DNA from: Gemmatimonadota bacterium
GTDB lineage: Bacteria; Gemmatimonadota; Gemmatimonadetes; Longimicrobiales; Gaopeijiaceae
Length of the DNA stretch: 64,000 nt
Assembly: GCA_022826005.1 (NCBI GenBank)
Contig: JAJDVT010000070.1
Coordinates: 62,001-126,000, forward strand
Direction of reading: 5' to 3'
Below the pieces are notes generated by a model. That model was not told the DNA's origin and did not search any database. It saw only the letters and a program-made list of their open reading frames with translations. The stretch's first letter is position 1; each line of letters starts with the position of its first letter. Both the position numbers and the translations under genes were made by a program. Below, one piece after another: positions 17,909-27,129 of this stretch.

Positions 17909-19540
17909 GTGACCGAGATGCTCAGCATCACCACGGTGTCACTGTACGCGATTGTGCTCGCGTTGCTGATGCCCTTCGCGGGGCATCGGCTGACGCTCTT
18001 GTGGCTGGCGCGGCGGGGGGGTGGCGGGTCGGTCGGCCCGCCTCCCGGCGACACGCCCCCCCACCCTTCCGCCCCCCCCCGCGTCACCGTGCAGCTCCCC
18101 ATCTACAACGAGAAGCACGTCGTCGAGCGCCTTATCGACGCGGCCTGCCGGCTCTCCCACCCGCCCACCCACCTCCAGATCCAGGTCCTGGACGACTCCA
18201 CCGACGAGACGACCCTCCGCGCGCGCCGGCGAGCCCGGACCTGGCGCCGCAGAGGCGTCGACATCACCGTCCACCACCGCACGCGCCGCACCGGCTACAA
18301 GGCGGGCGCCCTTGCCGCGGGCCTCGAATCGGCGACCGGCGAGTACATCCTGATCCTCGACGCCGACTTCGTGCCCCGCCCCGACCTGCTTGAGGCCCTG
18401 CTGCCCTCCATGGCCGACCCGCGCGCCGGCATGGTGCAGGCCCGCTGGGACCACCTCAACGAGCACGACTCCTGGCTGACCCGCGCCCAGGCGCTCCTCC
18501 TCGACGGCCACTTCTTCCTGGAGCAGCGCGGGCGGTACCTGGGCCGCCGCTTCTTCAACTTCAACGGGACCGCGGGGCTCTGGCGCCGCCGGGCCCTGGC
18601 CGACGCCGGGGGATGGCAGTCGGACACCCTCACCGAAGACCTCGACATCAGCTACCGCGCCCAGATGGCGGGCTGGCGCTTCGTGCTGCGGGACGATGTC
18701 GGCGTGCCGGCGGAGCTGCCCTCCACACCGGCCTCGCTCCTGGTCCAGCAGCGGCGCTGGGCGCAGGGCGGCGTACAGACCGCGCGCAAGCTGCTGGGGC
18801 GGGTCCTTCGCGGCCCCTGGCGGCCGGCCGTCAAATTCGAGTCCTTCATCCACCTGTGCGGCCACCTCGCCCACCCGCTCACCTTCGCTCTCGCGCTGCT
18901 GGTGGTGCCCGCGGCCCTGGCCCGGCGCACACTCGGGATCGACCGACTGTGGTGGCTGGACCTGGCCCTCTTCCTGGCGGCGACCGCGCCCTTCATCGTC
19001 TTCTACTGGACCGCGGCGCGCAGACGCGGGCGTACACGGGGCGCGGCAATGCGGGGTGTGGGAGGTGCGCTCGCGCTGGCGGCCGGATTGTCGGTGCTGC
19101 TCAGCGGGGCGGTGCTGCGGGGACTGGGACGGGCGCGGGATCCGTTCCACCGGACGCCGAAGGCGGGCAGTGCGGCGAAGTCGAGCTACGAAGCGCGCGG
19201 AGGGGACTTCCGGGGGCGGCGCCTGGTGGTGGGCACGGGCGCGTTGATGGTTGCGGCGGGCGCGGTTGCCATCGCCGCGGGACACTGGGGGTCACTGCCC
19301 TTCGTCGGGCTCTTCGCCGCTGGGTACCTGGCGGTCGGGTTGGGAGCGGGCGTTCGCCGGGCGCCGGGGCTGGGGATCCCCGCCGGTGCCCGGCCGGGGC
19401 AGTCGGCGCAAGCACCCCCACAGGAGCGTCAGCCACACGGGCACCCAGATCGCGGCGCGGTTCCAGAGCGGCTGCGGCCAGACTCCGGTGGCCTCGTAGG
19501 AAGCGAGACCCCAGTAGCCGAGGAAGGCGAGGCCGCCTAG
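17909..19540 (+). CDS. Membrane glycosyltransferase family 2, processive type
   Basis: A 543-residue GT2 enzyme in the cellulose-synthase/glucosyltransferase class. One helix precedes the catalytic domain, which has VQLPIYNEKHVVERLI, LDDSTDET, ILILDADFVPR, the FNGTAGLWRR acceptor region, TEDLDISYRAQ and the processivity motif QQRRWAQGG (QxxRW). Four or more C-terminal helices follow. It is expected to extend a polysaccharide or glycolipid at the inner membrane. GTG 17909 has GGGAGG seven bases upstream. The last ~80 codons overlap the convergent gene on the other strand by 249 bases; the Gln/Arg/Pro-rich end looks like a read-through extension rather than family sequence. Confidence 0.85.
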   Translation: MTEMLSITTVSLYAIVLALLMPFAGHRLTLLWLARRGGGGSVGPPPGDTPPHPSAPPRVTVQLPIYNEKHVVERLIDAACRLSHPPTHLQIQVLDDSTDETTLRARRRARTWRRRGVDITVHHRTRRTGYKAGALAAGLESATGEYILILDADFVPRPDLLEALLPSMADPRAGMVQARWDHLNEHDSWLTRAQALLLDGHFFLEQRGRYLGRRFFNFNGTAGLWRRRALADAGGWQSDTLTEDLDISYRAQMAGWRFVLRDDVGVPAELPSTPASLLVQQRRWAQGGVQTARKLLGRVLRGPWRPAVKFESFIHLCGHLAHPLTFALALLVVPAALARRTLGIDRLWWLDLALFLAATAPFIVFYWTAARRRGRTRGAAMRGVGGALALAAGLSVLLSGAVLRGLGRARDPFHRTPKAGSAAKSSYEARGGDFRGRRLVVGTGALMVAAGAVAIAAGHWGSLPFVGLFAAGYLAVGLGAGVRRAPGLGIPAGARPGQSAQAPPQERQPHGHPDRGAVPERLRPDSGGLVGSETPVAEEGEAA

Positions 19541-20956
19541 CAGCAGGAAGGGGCGGCTGCCGCGGAGCGCCGCCATCGGAAGGATCCAGAGGACGTACCA
19601 CGGATGGACCGTGGGTGACAGGAGCAACCCGGCCCCGAGGACCCACAGCAGCGCCCGTTCGACGCAGTAGCGACGCCAGGTCACCCACGCGATGACCGCG
19701 AGCACGAGGGCGGTGGCGGCGATGCGGGCCTGGACGGGGTCTCGCACGACCGCGGCAATCACCGCGAAGGCGCCTTCGTTGGCCGACCAGTGGCGGGCGT
19801 AGGCGCGCAGGCCTTCGGTGAGCGTGGCGAGGCCGACGGGTTCGAGGGGACCGACTCCGCCGAAGGCGCCGATGGCCGCGAAGGGGAGGTAGAGGGCGGC
19901 GCAGACGGCGGCGAATGCGACGAGGGTGGCCGGGCCGTGGCGGCGGACGAGGGCGGGCAGCGCCGCCGCCGGGGCGAACTTGACCAGGGTGGCGGCGGCG
20001 AGGAGGGTGCCGGAGAAGAGGGCGCCGGAGAAGGGAGTGCCGGAGAAGAGAGTCCGGGTGAGTGGGGCCCCGGCTGGTGGAGCGCCGCCCCGTTCGCGGC
20101 TAGTCGTCACGAGAATCAGCGCCGCAAGAAGGAAGAGGCCGACCGAGTCGAAGTGGGCGCTCCACGCCGTCTCGACGATCAGGAGGGGCGACCAGAGATA
20201 CCAGACGAGCACGGGGGCGGGGTTGCGGCCCGTGCGGCGGGCGATCCGGTGCAGGAGGAGGCCGCAGCCGAGATCGAAGCAGAGCCAGAGGAGCTTGGCG
20301 GCGATGATGGGGCCGCTGGCGAGGGCGACTTTGCCGCCGGTCGGGCCGAATGTGCCGCCGGCCAGGGCGCCCGCTCCAACGCTCCCTGTCGCCGTTCCGC
20401 CCAGCAGCGCCACCGCACCGAACAGCAGCTGGCTGAGCGGCGGGTAGATGGTCGGGACCTCGGGGTGGTTGATCTCCCCGTGCCAGGGGGTGCGCAGGGC
20501 TGCGAGGGCATCGTCGCCGGGTGGATGGGCGTAGGGATTGACACCCTGCGTCAGGAGGTGGCCGTCCCAGAGGTAGCGGTAGATGTCGTCGGAGAGCTCG
20601 GGCGCAAGCGGGAGGAGTGCGAGCCGGGCGAGGATGGCGACGGCCCAGATGAGGGCGATGGGGGTGGCGGGGCGGGTGGGGCGGTCAAGGATGGGTGCGC
20701 TCGCCGGGTGGCCGGGCGTGTTCGCGTGTCGGCGATCCGCCGGGGGCGCGGTCCCGCCGGCTGGCCGACCGCCTGCCGCGCGCGCGGCGGTGAGGCCCGC
20801 GGCCCCGTAGGCGAGGAATGCCGCCGCCGGGAGGAGGAGGCGGGGAAGGGGGAGGGGGATGCCGTCCAGCCAGCCGAAGGCCGCGAGGGCCGCGATGAGG
20901 AGGAGGCCGAGAAGGAGGATGAGCCCCGCTGACGAGTGTGCCGGTGGACCGCTCAT
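19292..20956 (-). CDS. Membrane mannosyltransferase-like protein (GT-C fold, GT87-like)
   Basis: A 554-residue polytopic protein with about ten hydrophobic helices. The first extracytoplasmic loop holds the GT-C signature SDDIYRYLWDGHLLTQGVNPY followed by HPEVPTIYPPLSQLLF, a pattern shared by polyprenyl-phosphate-dependent mannosyltransferases (GT87 and mycobacterial alpha-mannosyltransferases). It probably moves a sugar from a polyprenyl-phosphate donor outside the membrane; the GT2 gene divergently located at 21133 resembles a dolichol-phosphate-mannose synthase and could make that donor. The C-terminal ~35 residues are low-complexity and overlap the convergent GT2 gene. Confidence 0.8.
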   Translation of the reverse strand: MSGPPAHSSAGLILLLGLLLIAALAAFGWLDGIPLPLPRLLLPAAAFLAYGAAGLTAARAAGGRPAGGTAPPADRRHANTPGHPASAPILDRPTRPATPIALIWAVAILARLALLPLAPELSDDIYRYLWDGHLLTQGVNPYAHPPGDDALAALRTPWHGEINHPEVPTIYPPLSQLLFGAVALLGGTATGSVGAGALAGGTFGPTGGKVALASGPIIAAKLLWLCFDLGCGLLLHRIARRTGRNPAPVLVWYLWSPLLIVETAWSAHFDSVGLFLLAALILVTTSRERGGAPPAGAPLTRTLFSGTPFSGALFSGTLLAAATLVKFAPAAALPALVRRHGPATLVAFAAVCAALYLPFAAIGAFGGVGPLEPVGLATLTEGLRAYARHWSANEGAFAVIAAVVRDPVQARIAATALVLAVIAWVTWRRYCVERALLWVLGAGLLLSPTVHPWYVLWILPMAALRGSRPFLLLGGLAFLGYWGLASYEATGVWPQPLWNRAAIWVPVWLTLLWGCLRRLPRPGTGGDPQPRRPANARSQPDRQVPSGEEPDEGQ

Positions 20957-21132
20957 GCTATATATGTTACTATATATTCATTACATGAAAATATACTATT
21001 CGATAAATTGACCTTCAGAAAATATCTCATTCCATATCGTTTTTCAGGCGAATCGCTGTTGGCTGGTCCTCAGTATAGGCCGACGTCACGGGCGGGCCAA
21101 TCGGTCGGAACACGAACGGCTTACCTTGGAGC
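20957..21132. promoter_or_regulatory. AT-rich divergent promoter region
   Basis: The ~100 bases from 20955 to 21055 are strikingly AT-rich (TATATATGTTACTATATATT, then GAAAATATACTATTCGATAA) inside a very GC-rich genome. It separates two divergent glycosyltransferase genes, so it probably holds both promoters, for example TTGACC at ~21009 with TATCTCATT ~17 bases later. Alternating TATATA runs could also bind a nucleoid protein. Confidence 0.5.
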
Positions 21133-21894
21133 ATGAATCGACAAACCGCGGAGCGGACCACGACCGTGGAGCGGCTGCTTCGCAGGACCGCCGTCCTGAT
21201 CCCAGCGCTCAACGAGGAGGAAGCGCTGCCCGCCGTCCTCGCGGAGCTCCCCATCGACCGTCTTCAGACCGTCGTGGTGGCGGACAACGGTTCCACCGAC
21301 CACACGGCTTCCATTGCGCGCGCGGCCGGTGCGACCGTCGTGCGGGAACCCCGGCGCGGCTACGGCGCCGCCTGCCTGGCCGGGATCGCGCATCTGGCCG
21401 CCCTCCCCACCCCGCCCCGCGCGGTCGCGTTCCTGGACGCCGACCACCCCGAGGACGCGGCCTCGCTGCCCCTCCTGCTCGACCCCCTCGCCCGGGGCGC
21501 CGACCTCGCCCTCGGGGTGCGCACCCACCCGGACGGCTCGCACGGCAACCTCCGCACGCACGCGCGGTGGGGAAACCGGGTCGTGCTCACCGCCACCCGG
21601 CTGCTCTTCGGCCACCGCTTCCAGGACCTGCCACCCTTCCGCGCGATCCGCTTCCCCGCCCTGCGACGCCTCGCAATGGACGACCGCGACTGGGGCTGGA
21701 CGCTCCAGATGCAGCTGCGCGCGGTGCGCCACGGCCTCGATATCGTCGAGATCCACGCCCCTCACGAGCCGCGCTCCCGGGGCCGGTCCAAGATCTCGGG
21801 CCGCCTGGGCATGTCGATCCGCGTCGGCGCGAAGATGTTCTACACGCTGGCGCGGGAGCGGGGGCGGGCAATGCCGACCGGACGCGGACCCTGA
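21133..21894 (+). CDS. Glycosyltransferase family 2, polyprenyl-phosphate sugar synthase-like
   Basis: A 253-residue soluble GT2 protein. Visible motifs are VLIPALNEEEALPAVL, VVVADNGSTDHTASIA, PRRGYGAACLAGI and the metal-binding FLDADHPEDAASLP; near the end comes HEPRSRGRSKISGR, typical of the DPM1/UDP-glucose:undecaprenyl-phosphate transferase group. It lacks C-terminal membrane helices. It probably makes a polyprenyl-phosphate-linked sugar for the GT-C enzyme encoded divergently. The ATG is at 21133. The gene is followed two bases after its stop by copy C of the dispersed repeat. Confidence 0.85.
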   Translation: MNRQTAERTTTVERLLRRTAVLIPALNEEEALPAVLAELPIDRLQTVVVADNGSTDHTASIARAAGATVVREPRRGYGAACLAGIAHLAALPTPPRAVAFLDADHPEDAASLPLLLDPLARGADLALGVRTHPDGSHGNLRTHARWGNRVVLTATRLLFGHRFQDLPPFRAIRFPALRRLAMDDRDWGWTLQMQLRAVRHGLDIVEIHAPHEPRSRGRSKISGRLGMSIRVGAKMFYTLARERGRAMPTGRGP

Positions 21895-21898
21895 TCCA

Positions 21899-21998
21899 GC
21901 CCGTGGATAGTGCCCCCGCGGCATGCGAGCGGCGATGCATCCGGGCTGATTCAACCCGGCGCCTCGCCCTGTCGGCTCGCGGGGCTTTATCCACGGAT
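21899..21998. repeat. Dispersed repeat, copy C (inverted, internally deleted)
   Basis: Read on the minus strand this 100-base element starts TCCGTGGATAAAGCCCCGCG and ends TGCCCCCGCGGC...CCACGGGC, matching both ends of copies A and B but lacking ~135 internal bases (the GGCAAGGCGCGACGAAG...CGGTGCTT block). Its two ends form an inverted repeat of ~22 bases with about three mismatches. It lies directly after the stop of the glycosyltransferase gene. Confidence 0.8.
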
Positions 21999-22056
21999 TG
22001 CCATAGATTCCATCCAGTCGGCCCGTTCAGCGAAACACCGCACGCACAACATCGTC

Positions 22057-22845
22057 ATGGACACCCCGGACACGAACCGGCAGCAGCCCGTCTTCCTGAC
22101 CGCCTGGTGGAGAAACCTCGTCATGCTCAACTACGAGGTCGATCCGGACATCGTGGCGCCCCTGGTCCCGCGGGGGATCGAACTCGACGAGTGGCAGGGC
22201 AGCACGCTCGTCAGCATCGTCGCCTTCGAATTCGCCGATGTGCGGATTCTGAACATGCCCGTTCCCTTCCACCGGCACTTCGAGGAAATCAACCTGCGCT
22301 TCTACGTCCGCCGACGGACCGCCGGTGGCTCACGCAGAGGCGTCGTCTTCATCAGGGAGCTGGTGCGTCTGCCGATCGTCTCCTTCCTGGCTCGGCGCTT
22401 CTACGGAGAACCCTACAGGACCGTGCCCATGGCGCGGCATTTCCGGCGCCATACCGTCACGCCCGTACCTCCGGGGGGAACACCACCGGCGCGCGCGACC
22501 ACCGTTCGCTATTCCTGGCGGCAAGACGGGAGGCGGCACCACGTCGAAGCGACTGCCGACACCGTGCGGGATCCCCGCCAGCCGGAACCGGGGAGCGAAG
22601 AAGAGTTCATCACCGACCACACCTACGGATACGGAACGCACCGCGGCCGGACCATCGAATACGTCGTCGAACACCCGCGCTGGCGCTACAGGAACCCGGC
22701 GAAGGCAGATCTCTACTGCACCGCCTCCACCCTGCGGAGCCTCTACGGAGAAGCCTTCGTTCCGTTCCTGCGGGAGCCCCGCTCTGCTCTTCTCGTCGAA
22801 GGTTCCCCTGTCACCGTACGGCGCCCGAGAGTGATCCGGGCCTGA
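22057..22845 (+). CDS. DUF2071 family protein (YqjF-like)
   Basis: A 262-residue protein of the DUF2071/YqjF family, of unknown function, related in fold to acetoacetate decarboxylase. Diagnostic are the start MTAWRNLVMLNYEVDP-type region (FLTAWWRNLVMLNYEV), LVSIVAFEFADVRILNMPVPFHRHFEEINLR, the FYVRRR strand and the late YGYGTHRGRTIEYVVEHPRW. The frame is open from 21910 through the dispersed repeat, but ATG 22057 starts at the family's N-terminus. Monocistronic; neighbours give no hint to substrate. Confidence 0.85.
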   Translation: MDTPDTNRQQPVFLTAWWRNLVMLNYEVDPDIVAPLVPRGIELDEWQGSTLVSIVAFEFADVRILNMPVPFHRHFEEINLRFYVRRRTAGGSRRGVVFIRELVRLPIVSFLARRFYGEPYRTVPMARHFRRHTVTPVPPGGTPPARATTVRYSWRQDGRRHHVEATADTVRDPRQPEPGSEEEFITDHTYGYGTHRGRTIEYVVEHPRWRYRNPAKADLYCTASTLRSLYGEAFVPFLREPRSALLVEGSPVTVRRPRVIRA

Positions 22846-22856
22846 GCCGGCTTCCT

Positions 22857-25646
22857 CTACTCCACCGCCAGCGGAATGATCCGCGCCCCGCGGTCCTCCA
22901 TCTCGGCCGCCATCGCCGGGTGGCAGGTGAAGATGAAGACCTGCCGCTCCTCGGCCACCCGCTCCAGGATCCCGAAGGCGCGGTCGCGGCGCCAGGCGTC
23001 CCAGTTCACCAGCGTCTCGTCCATGAAGAGGGGGAGGCGTTCGCGGTCGGCGTCGAGGTGGCTGATGATCGCGAGGCGCAGCGCCAGGTAGACCTGCTCC
23101 TTCGTGCCCTGCGAGAGCGCTTCGCCGACCTTGCGGGTCGCTGAGCCGCCGGGCTCCCGCAGGTAGAAGGACTCGTCGCCGGGGTCGCCGAGTTCGATCC
23201 GGTCGTAGCGGCCGCGGGTGACTTCGCCGAGGTAGCGGCCGGCGCGCTTGAGCAGTTCGGGCTGGTTCTCCTCGCGGAAACGCCGGTCGGCCTCGTGGAC
23301 CAGACGGGCCAGGAGGAAGGCACGGTCCCGGCCCTCCTTCGCTTCTCGCACCTGCTCCTTGAGGACCTCGATGCGGCCCTCGATGGTGTCGGCTGTCTCG
23401 CCGTCCTCGAGGTGCTCGATCTCGGTCCCCAGACGGGCGATCGTTCCCTGCAGCTCCTCGGCCCGGCGCGTCCGGTGCTCGCGGAGGGCCTGCAGTTCGT
23501 CCAGCGCTTCGCGCAATGTGTCCCAGCCCTCGCCATCCGCTTCGGCCGCGGCGATCTCGTCGGTAAGCCCGTCGAGCCCCGGATACGTCCGCTCCAGCTC
23601 CCGGCGCAGCTCCCCGGCGCTGCGCCAGCTCTCCAGCCGCTGGGCCGCAACCTCGGCGCCCCGGTCCGGATCGCCGTCTCCGAGCGCCGCAAGCCGCGCC
23701 TCGAGGTCGTGAAGCTCCTGCGCGGCTGCCGTCCCCGCAGCCCCGGCGTCCGCCCGCTCGGCTTCGATTCGCTCGAGCTGCCGCTCGGAGACCCGCGCTG
23801 CCTCCCGCGCCTTGAGCGCCGCGTCCAGGAGCGAACCCAGTACTCGCGCGGCTACCGGAGTCTCGCCGCCGGAGTGGTACGACAGCGCCTCACGCACCCG
23901 CGCGATCTCCCCGCCTGCGCGCTCCATCCTCTCGCGGCGGAACTCCGCCTCAAGCTTGCGCTCCCGCAGGCGCTCCGCGAGTTCGGCCATCTTCTCGATC
24001 CCGGCGGACAGGTCCGGCCCGGGAGCCTCCAGCAGCGGCTCCCGGATGGGGAGCCCGGCTACCATCGTCCGCACGGTCTCCTTCGCGTCCCCCTCCTTGC
24101 CCTTCAGCGCCTCGACCCTTTCGGACCGGCGTTTCTCGGCTTCCTCCACCGCGAGCCTGTACTGCCGGTAGCGAATGCTCCGGGCGACCCGCCCGGCCAG
24201 CGTGATCAGACCGCCGCCGCCGAAGAAGACAGCGGCGCTGGCCGCAAACGCCGCGGTGATGCGGGTTCCCCCGATTGTCTCGAACACGAAATCGGGGTAG
24301 AGGAACCCCCACGCCGCCAGCGCCAGTCCCCCGGCGAGCAGCACCACTCCGGCGGCGAGCGACGGCCAGCCGGGCTTCGTCAGCGGCGACGGCCGGATGG
24401 CCCCGTTCTCCTTGCCGGCCCGATGCGCCAACAGACTCTCCCGCGACTTGTGAGCGATCGCCACCTGTTCGCGAAGCTCCCCGGAGTCGACGCGGGCGCA
24501 GTCTTCTCGCGGAACCTCGTCCCAGGGCTCCGTGAAGAGCACCGCTCCCAGCTCCGCGCAACGCGCCTCCAGCGCGCGGACCTCGGCTTCCGACTCCTCC
24601 GCTTCCCGCTTCATCTCCGCCATCGCGGTCATATGGGCCACGGCTCGGCGAACATCCTCCTCGATCGCTGCCACCTTCTCGTAGCGGGCCTGGTAGTCCC
24701 GCACGCCTTCCGCACAAAGCGCCGCCTCGCGATCAAGCTGTTCGATCCTCGCTCCGGCCTCGGCGCGACGGGCGCGCAGCGCCTCGAGGCCGCCCGCAGG
24801 GTCCGCCGGAAGCCCCCCGGGCAAACCGCCATCCTCCGCTCCCGCGCCGTCGGCGGCCCGCCGGAGCTCCTCGATCCGTGCCAGCGCCCGCCGCACCGGG
24901 AGCAGACGGTTCAGGCGGTGTTCGAGGCGCTCGCGGCGTTCCTGTTCGCGCTCCTCCTCAGCGCGCAGCGCCTCCAGGGCCCCCTCGGCCTCCGCCCGCT
25001 CGGCCGCCTTGCCGCGCAGCATGCGGTCCAGTTCCAGCGCGTGACGCCGCCGATCGTTCAGGTCCGCGATTTCGCTGCGCAGCGCCCGCACGCGGGGGCG
25101 GCCGCGATTGTCGGGACGCCAGAGCTGGTTGGCCTCGGCCCCGAACTCGCCCGCGACCGTTCTGGCGGGCCGCACGTCCTTCACGCCCATCGCGCCGACC
25201 AGCCGGTCCTGTACCAGCGCCCAGCTCTCACCCTCGATCCGGGCCAGTTCGGCCAGCGTCAGCGCGTAGACCTGCCGGAAGACTCCCCGCGTCACGTGCT
25301 CCACCGCGGGCAGCCTCCGGTTGGCGAGGTTCAGGGCTCCATCGTCCGTCGCCATCTGCCCCGAGGGGGCCGACGTGAGCCGGCGGCGCACCTCCTGCTC
25401 GCCCCCGCCGTCCAGCCGGATGCGGCCGCGCCCCTCCGGGGAGCCGCCGGACCACGGCGTGTAGGGATGGCCCGCGCGGTTGGCCGGGTGAAAGCCGAAG
25501 AGCAAGGTCGTCAGGAAGGAGAAGAAGGTGGACTTGCCGCTCTCGTTGGGGCCGAGGACGACGACGATCGAGGGCAGCGCCTCCTCTCCGGTCGAGAGGT
25601 CCGCCAGGCACCCGTAGCGATCGATGCGGACGGACTCGAACCTCAT
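22857..25646 (-). CDS. SMC-like AAA ATPase, YhaN family
   Basis: A 929-residue ATPase with split ABC-type head. Walker A GPNESGKSTFFSFLTTLLFGF lies at ~31-51; long coiled coils fill ~190-400 and ~480-780, with a hydrophobic hairpin at ~420-480 (GVVLLAGGLALAAWGF and AAVFFGGGGLITLAG), which makes this the membrane-hairpin variant of YhaN rather than soluble SbcC. The C-terminal head has the signature-like LSQGTKEQVYLALRLA and Walker B LPLFMDETLVNWD. It partners the adjacent YhaO-like nuclease, as SbcC does SbcD, presumably in DNA end processing. ATGA overlap with the preceding gene shows coupling. Confidence 0.85.
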   Translation of the reverse strand: MRFESVRIDRYGCLADLSTGEEALPSIVVVLGPNESGKSTFFSFLTTLLFGFHPANRAGHPYTPWSGGSPEGRGRIRLDGGGEQEVRRRLTSAPSGQMATDDGALNLANRRLPAVEHVTRGVFRQVYALTLAELARIEGESWALVQDRLVGAMGVKDVRPARTVAGEFGAEANQLWRPDNRGRPRVRALRSEIADLNDRRRHALELDRMLRGKAAERAEAEGALEALRAEEEREQERRERLEHRLNRLLPVRRALARIEELRRAADGAGAEDGGLPGGLPADPAGGLEALRARRAEAGARIEQLDREAALCAEGVRDYQARYEKVAAIEEDVRRAVAHMTAMAEMKREAEESEAEVRALEARCAELGAVLFTEPWDEVPREDCARVDSGELREQVAIAHKSRESLLAHRAGKENGAIRPSPLTKPGWPSLAAGVVLLAGGLALAAWGFLYPDFVFETIGGTRITAAFAASAAVFFGGGGLITLAGRVARSIRYRQYRLAVEEAEKRRSERVEALKGKEGDAKETVRTMVAGLPIREPLLEAPGPDLSAGIEKMAELAERLRERKLEAEFRRERMERAGGEIARVREALSYHSGGETPVAARVLGSLLDAALKAREAARVSERQLERIEAERADAGAAGTAAAQELHDLEARLAALGDGDPDRGAEVAAQRLESWRSAGELRRELERTYPGLDGLTDEIAAAEADGEGWDTLREALDELQALREHRTRRAEELQGTIARLGTEIEHLEDGETADTIEGRIEVLKEQVREAKEGRDRAFLLARLVHEADRRFREENQPELLKRAGRYLGEVTRGRYDRIELGDPGDESFYLREPGGSATRKVGEALSQGTKEQVYLALRLAIISHLDADRERLPLFMDETLVNWDAWRRDRAFGILERVAEERQVFIFTCHPAMAAEMEDRGARIIPLAVE

Positions 25647-26893
25647 TCCCGGCCCCCCGCGGTCTCCAGCATGCGCTCCAGTATCTCCGCCTCACTGCCC
25701 GCGAGGAGGCGGCGCACGTAGTCGCCCACCGTGGCGTCGCGCTCGGGGTCGAAGCCGGCGAGATCGGTCTCGGCGACCTCGAAGTCCTCGCCTCCGCCCG
25801 CGACCTCCCGGCAGAGGCGCAGCGTTGCGCCCAGCACGTCCCGGCGGTCCACGTGCTCTTCGGGCCGCACCCTGGGATGAACCCGCGCGCGCACCTCGGC
25901 GCCGACGGCGCCCAGCCTCGCCGCGACCTCGTCCTCGATCGTCTCCAGCTCCTGGGGCTCCCGCAGCTGGCGCCAGATCGGCGACGGCCCGGTGAGCTCC
26001 ACCGCCACCATCCACTCGGCGCCCTCGCTGGGCGCGTCGGCGGCCCGGGCTTCATCCCACGCGCGCACCACCTCCCCGGCGACCTCGTCGAGCGTGGTCG
26101 CGTCGGCCAGGGTGGACACGGCCAGCTTCTCCCACCGCACCGGCGCGAACTCCCGGAACTCCACGGCCGGGCGCGCAGGGTCGCCGAGGTCGACGAGGAG
26201 GCCGCCCTTCGGCCCCGTCTCGCGGGGGCTCCGACCCTGCAGGTTGCCGCAGTAGTGGACGGGGGGGTCGCCGGAGAGCTCCTGGCGGAGGTGGACGTGG
26301 CCGAGCGCCCAGTAGTGGAAGCCGGCGGTCCGGAGATGTTCCAGGGCGGAGGGGGCATAGGCGCGGTGCGCCTGCCGGGCGGTGGCGGTGGCGACCTGGG
26401 TGTGCAGGAGGGCCACCTGGGGAACGCGCGTGTCCGGGGCCGGCGCGAGGCGGCGGGACAGGTCGCCGGTTTCGTGGGCGGTGGCGTGTCCCGCGCCGGT
26501 GACGTGGCCCGCCAACTCGCCCGTGCGGCCGTGGACGGGGACCGTGACGGGATCTCCCCGGGCGATGACGGTGACGCCGCCGGGCCAGTCGAGGCCGGTT
26601 GCGCGGTGGCCGGTGCCGGGGTCGTGATTGCCGGTGGCGTAGACGACCTGGATGCCCGCGTCCGCCAGGCGGCCAAGATGTTGCAGCAGGAACCGCTCGG
26701 TCTCGAAGGACAGATGGGGGCCGTCGAAGAGATCCCCGGCGATCAGCAGCGCGTCCACCTCTTCGGCAAGGGCGGTGCTGACGCAGCGCTCGAGCGCCTC
26801 GAGGGAAGCGTGCCGCAGGCGGCTGCGCAGGGCGTCGGGGCGGCCCGCGAACGCCGTGTCGAGGTGTACATCCGAGATGTGGATGAAGCGCAA
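25643..26893 (-). CDS. Metallophosphoesterase DNA exonuclease, YhaO/SbcD-like
   Basis: A 416-residue calcineurin-like phosphoesterase. Metal-binding motifs run in order: FIHISDVHLD (D and H), LIAGDLFDG, YATGNHDPG, then LLHTQV and ALGHVHLRQ. The C-terminal ~130 residues form the cap domain found in SbcD/YhaO. The likely start is TTG at 26893, because it puts the family's beginning (M-RFIHISDVHLD) at residue 1 and has GGAG seven bases upstream; the frame upstream is open but nonsense-like. Stop overlaps yhaN start by four bases. Probable nuclease half of a DNA repair complex. Confidence 0.85.
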   Translation of the reverse strand: MRFIHISDVHLDTAFAGRPDALRSRLRHASLEALERCVSTALAEEVDALLIAGDLFDGPHLSFETERFLLQHLGRLADAGIQVVYATGNHDPGTGHRATGLDWPGGVTVIARGDPVTVPVHGRTGELAGHVTGAGHATAHETGDLSRRLAPAPDTRVPQVALLHTQVATATARQAHRAYAPSALEHLRTAGFHYWALGHVHLRQELSGDPPVHYCGNLQGRSPRETGPKGGLLVDLGDPARPAVEFREFAPVRWEKLAVSTLADATTLDEVAGEVVRAWDEARAADAPSEGAEWMVAVELTGPSPIWRQLREPQELETIEDEVAARLGAVGAEVRARVHPRVRPEEHVDRRDVLGATLRLCREVAGGGEDFEVAETDLAGFDPERDATVGDYVRRLLAGSEAEILERMLETAGGRE

Positions 26894-27129
26894 GGGCGGC
26901 TCCGGCGTTGGACGACGTTCGACCGCACGGCTGGACCACGGTGCGGCCCCGGCCGGCGGTTCCGGCGTCGGGTGCGATCTGCCCCCGAAAGGTAACGTCT
27001 GGCGGTGCGCGGGGTGGTTGGGTAATCTTCTGTCATGACCCCCTCGCTGATCCGATCCACACGGTGCCCGGCGCCGTCGGCAGCGCCCGCCTCCACCGCC
27101 TGAGGCGTGGACTCCAACCCCGTGAGGCG
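26894..27129. promoter_or_regulatory. Divergent intergenic region between nuclease operon and glutamate dehydrogenase
   Basis: Holds no gene. A TTGGGTAATCTTCTGTCATGA stretch near 27018-27038 is the only comparatively AT-rich element and could contain a promoter for the dehydrogenase; no clear operator repeats are seen. Confidence 0.3.

Noticed and set aside
23295-25721. 808-codon open frame opposite the YhaN-like ATPase
   Set aside because: Shadow of a coiled-coil gene with strong codon bias; no domain.
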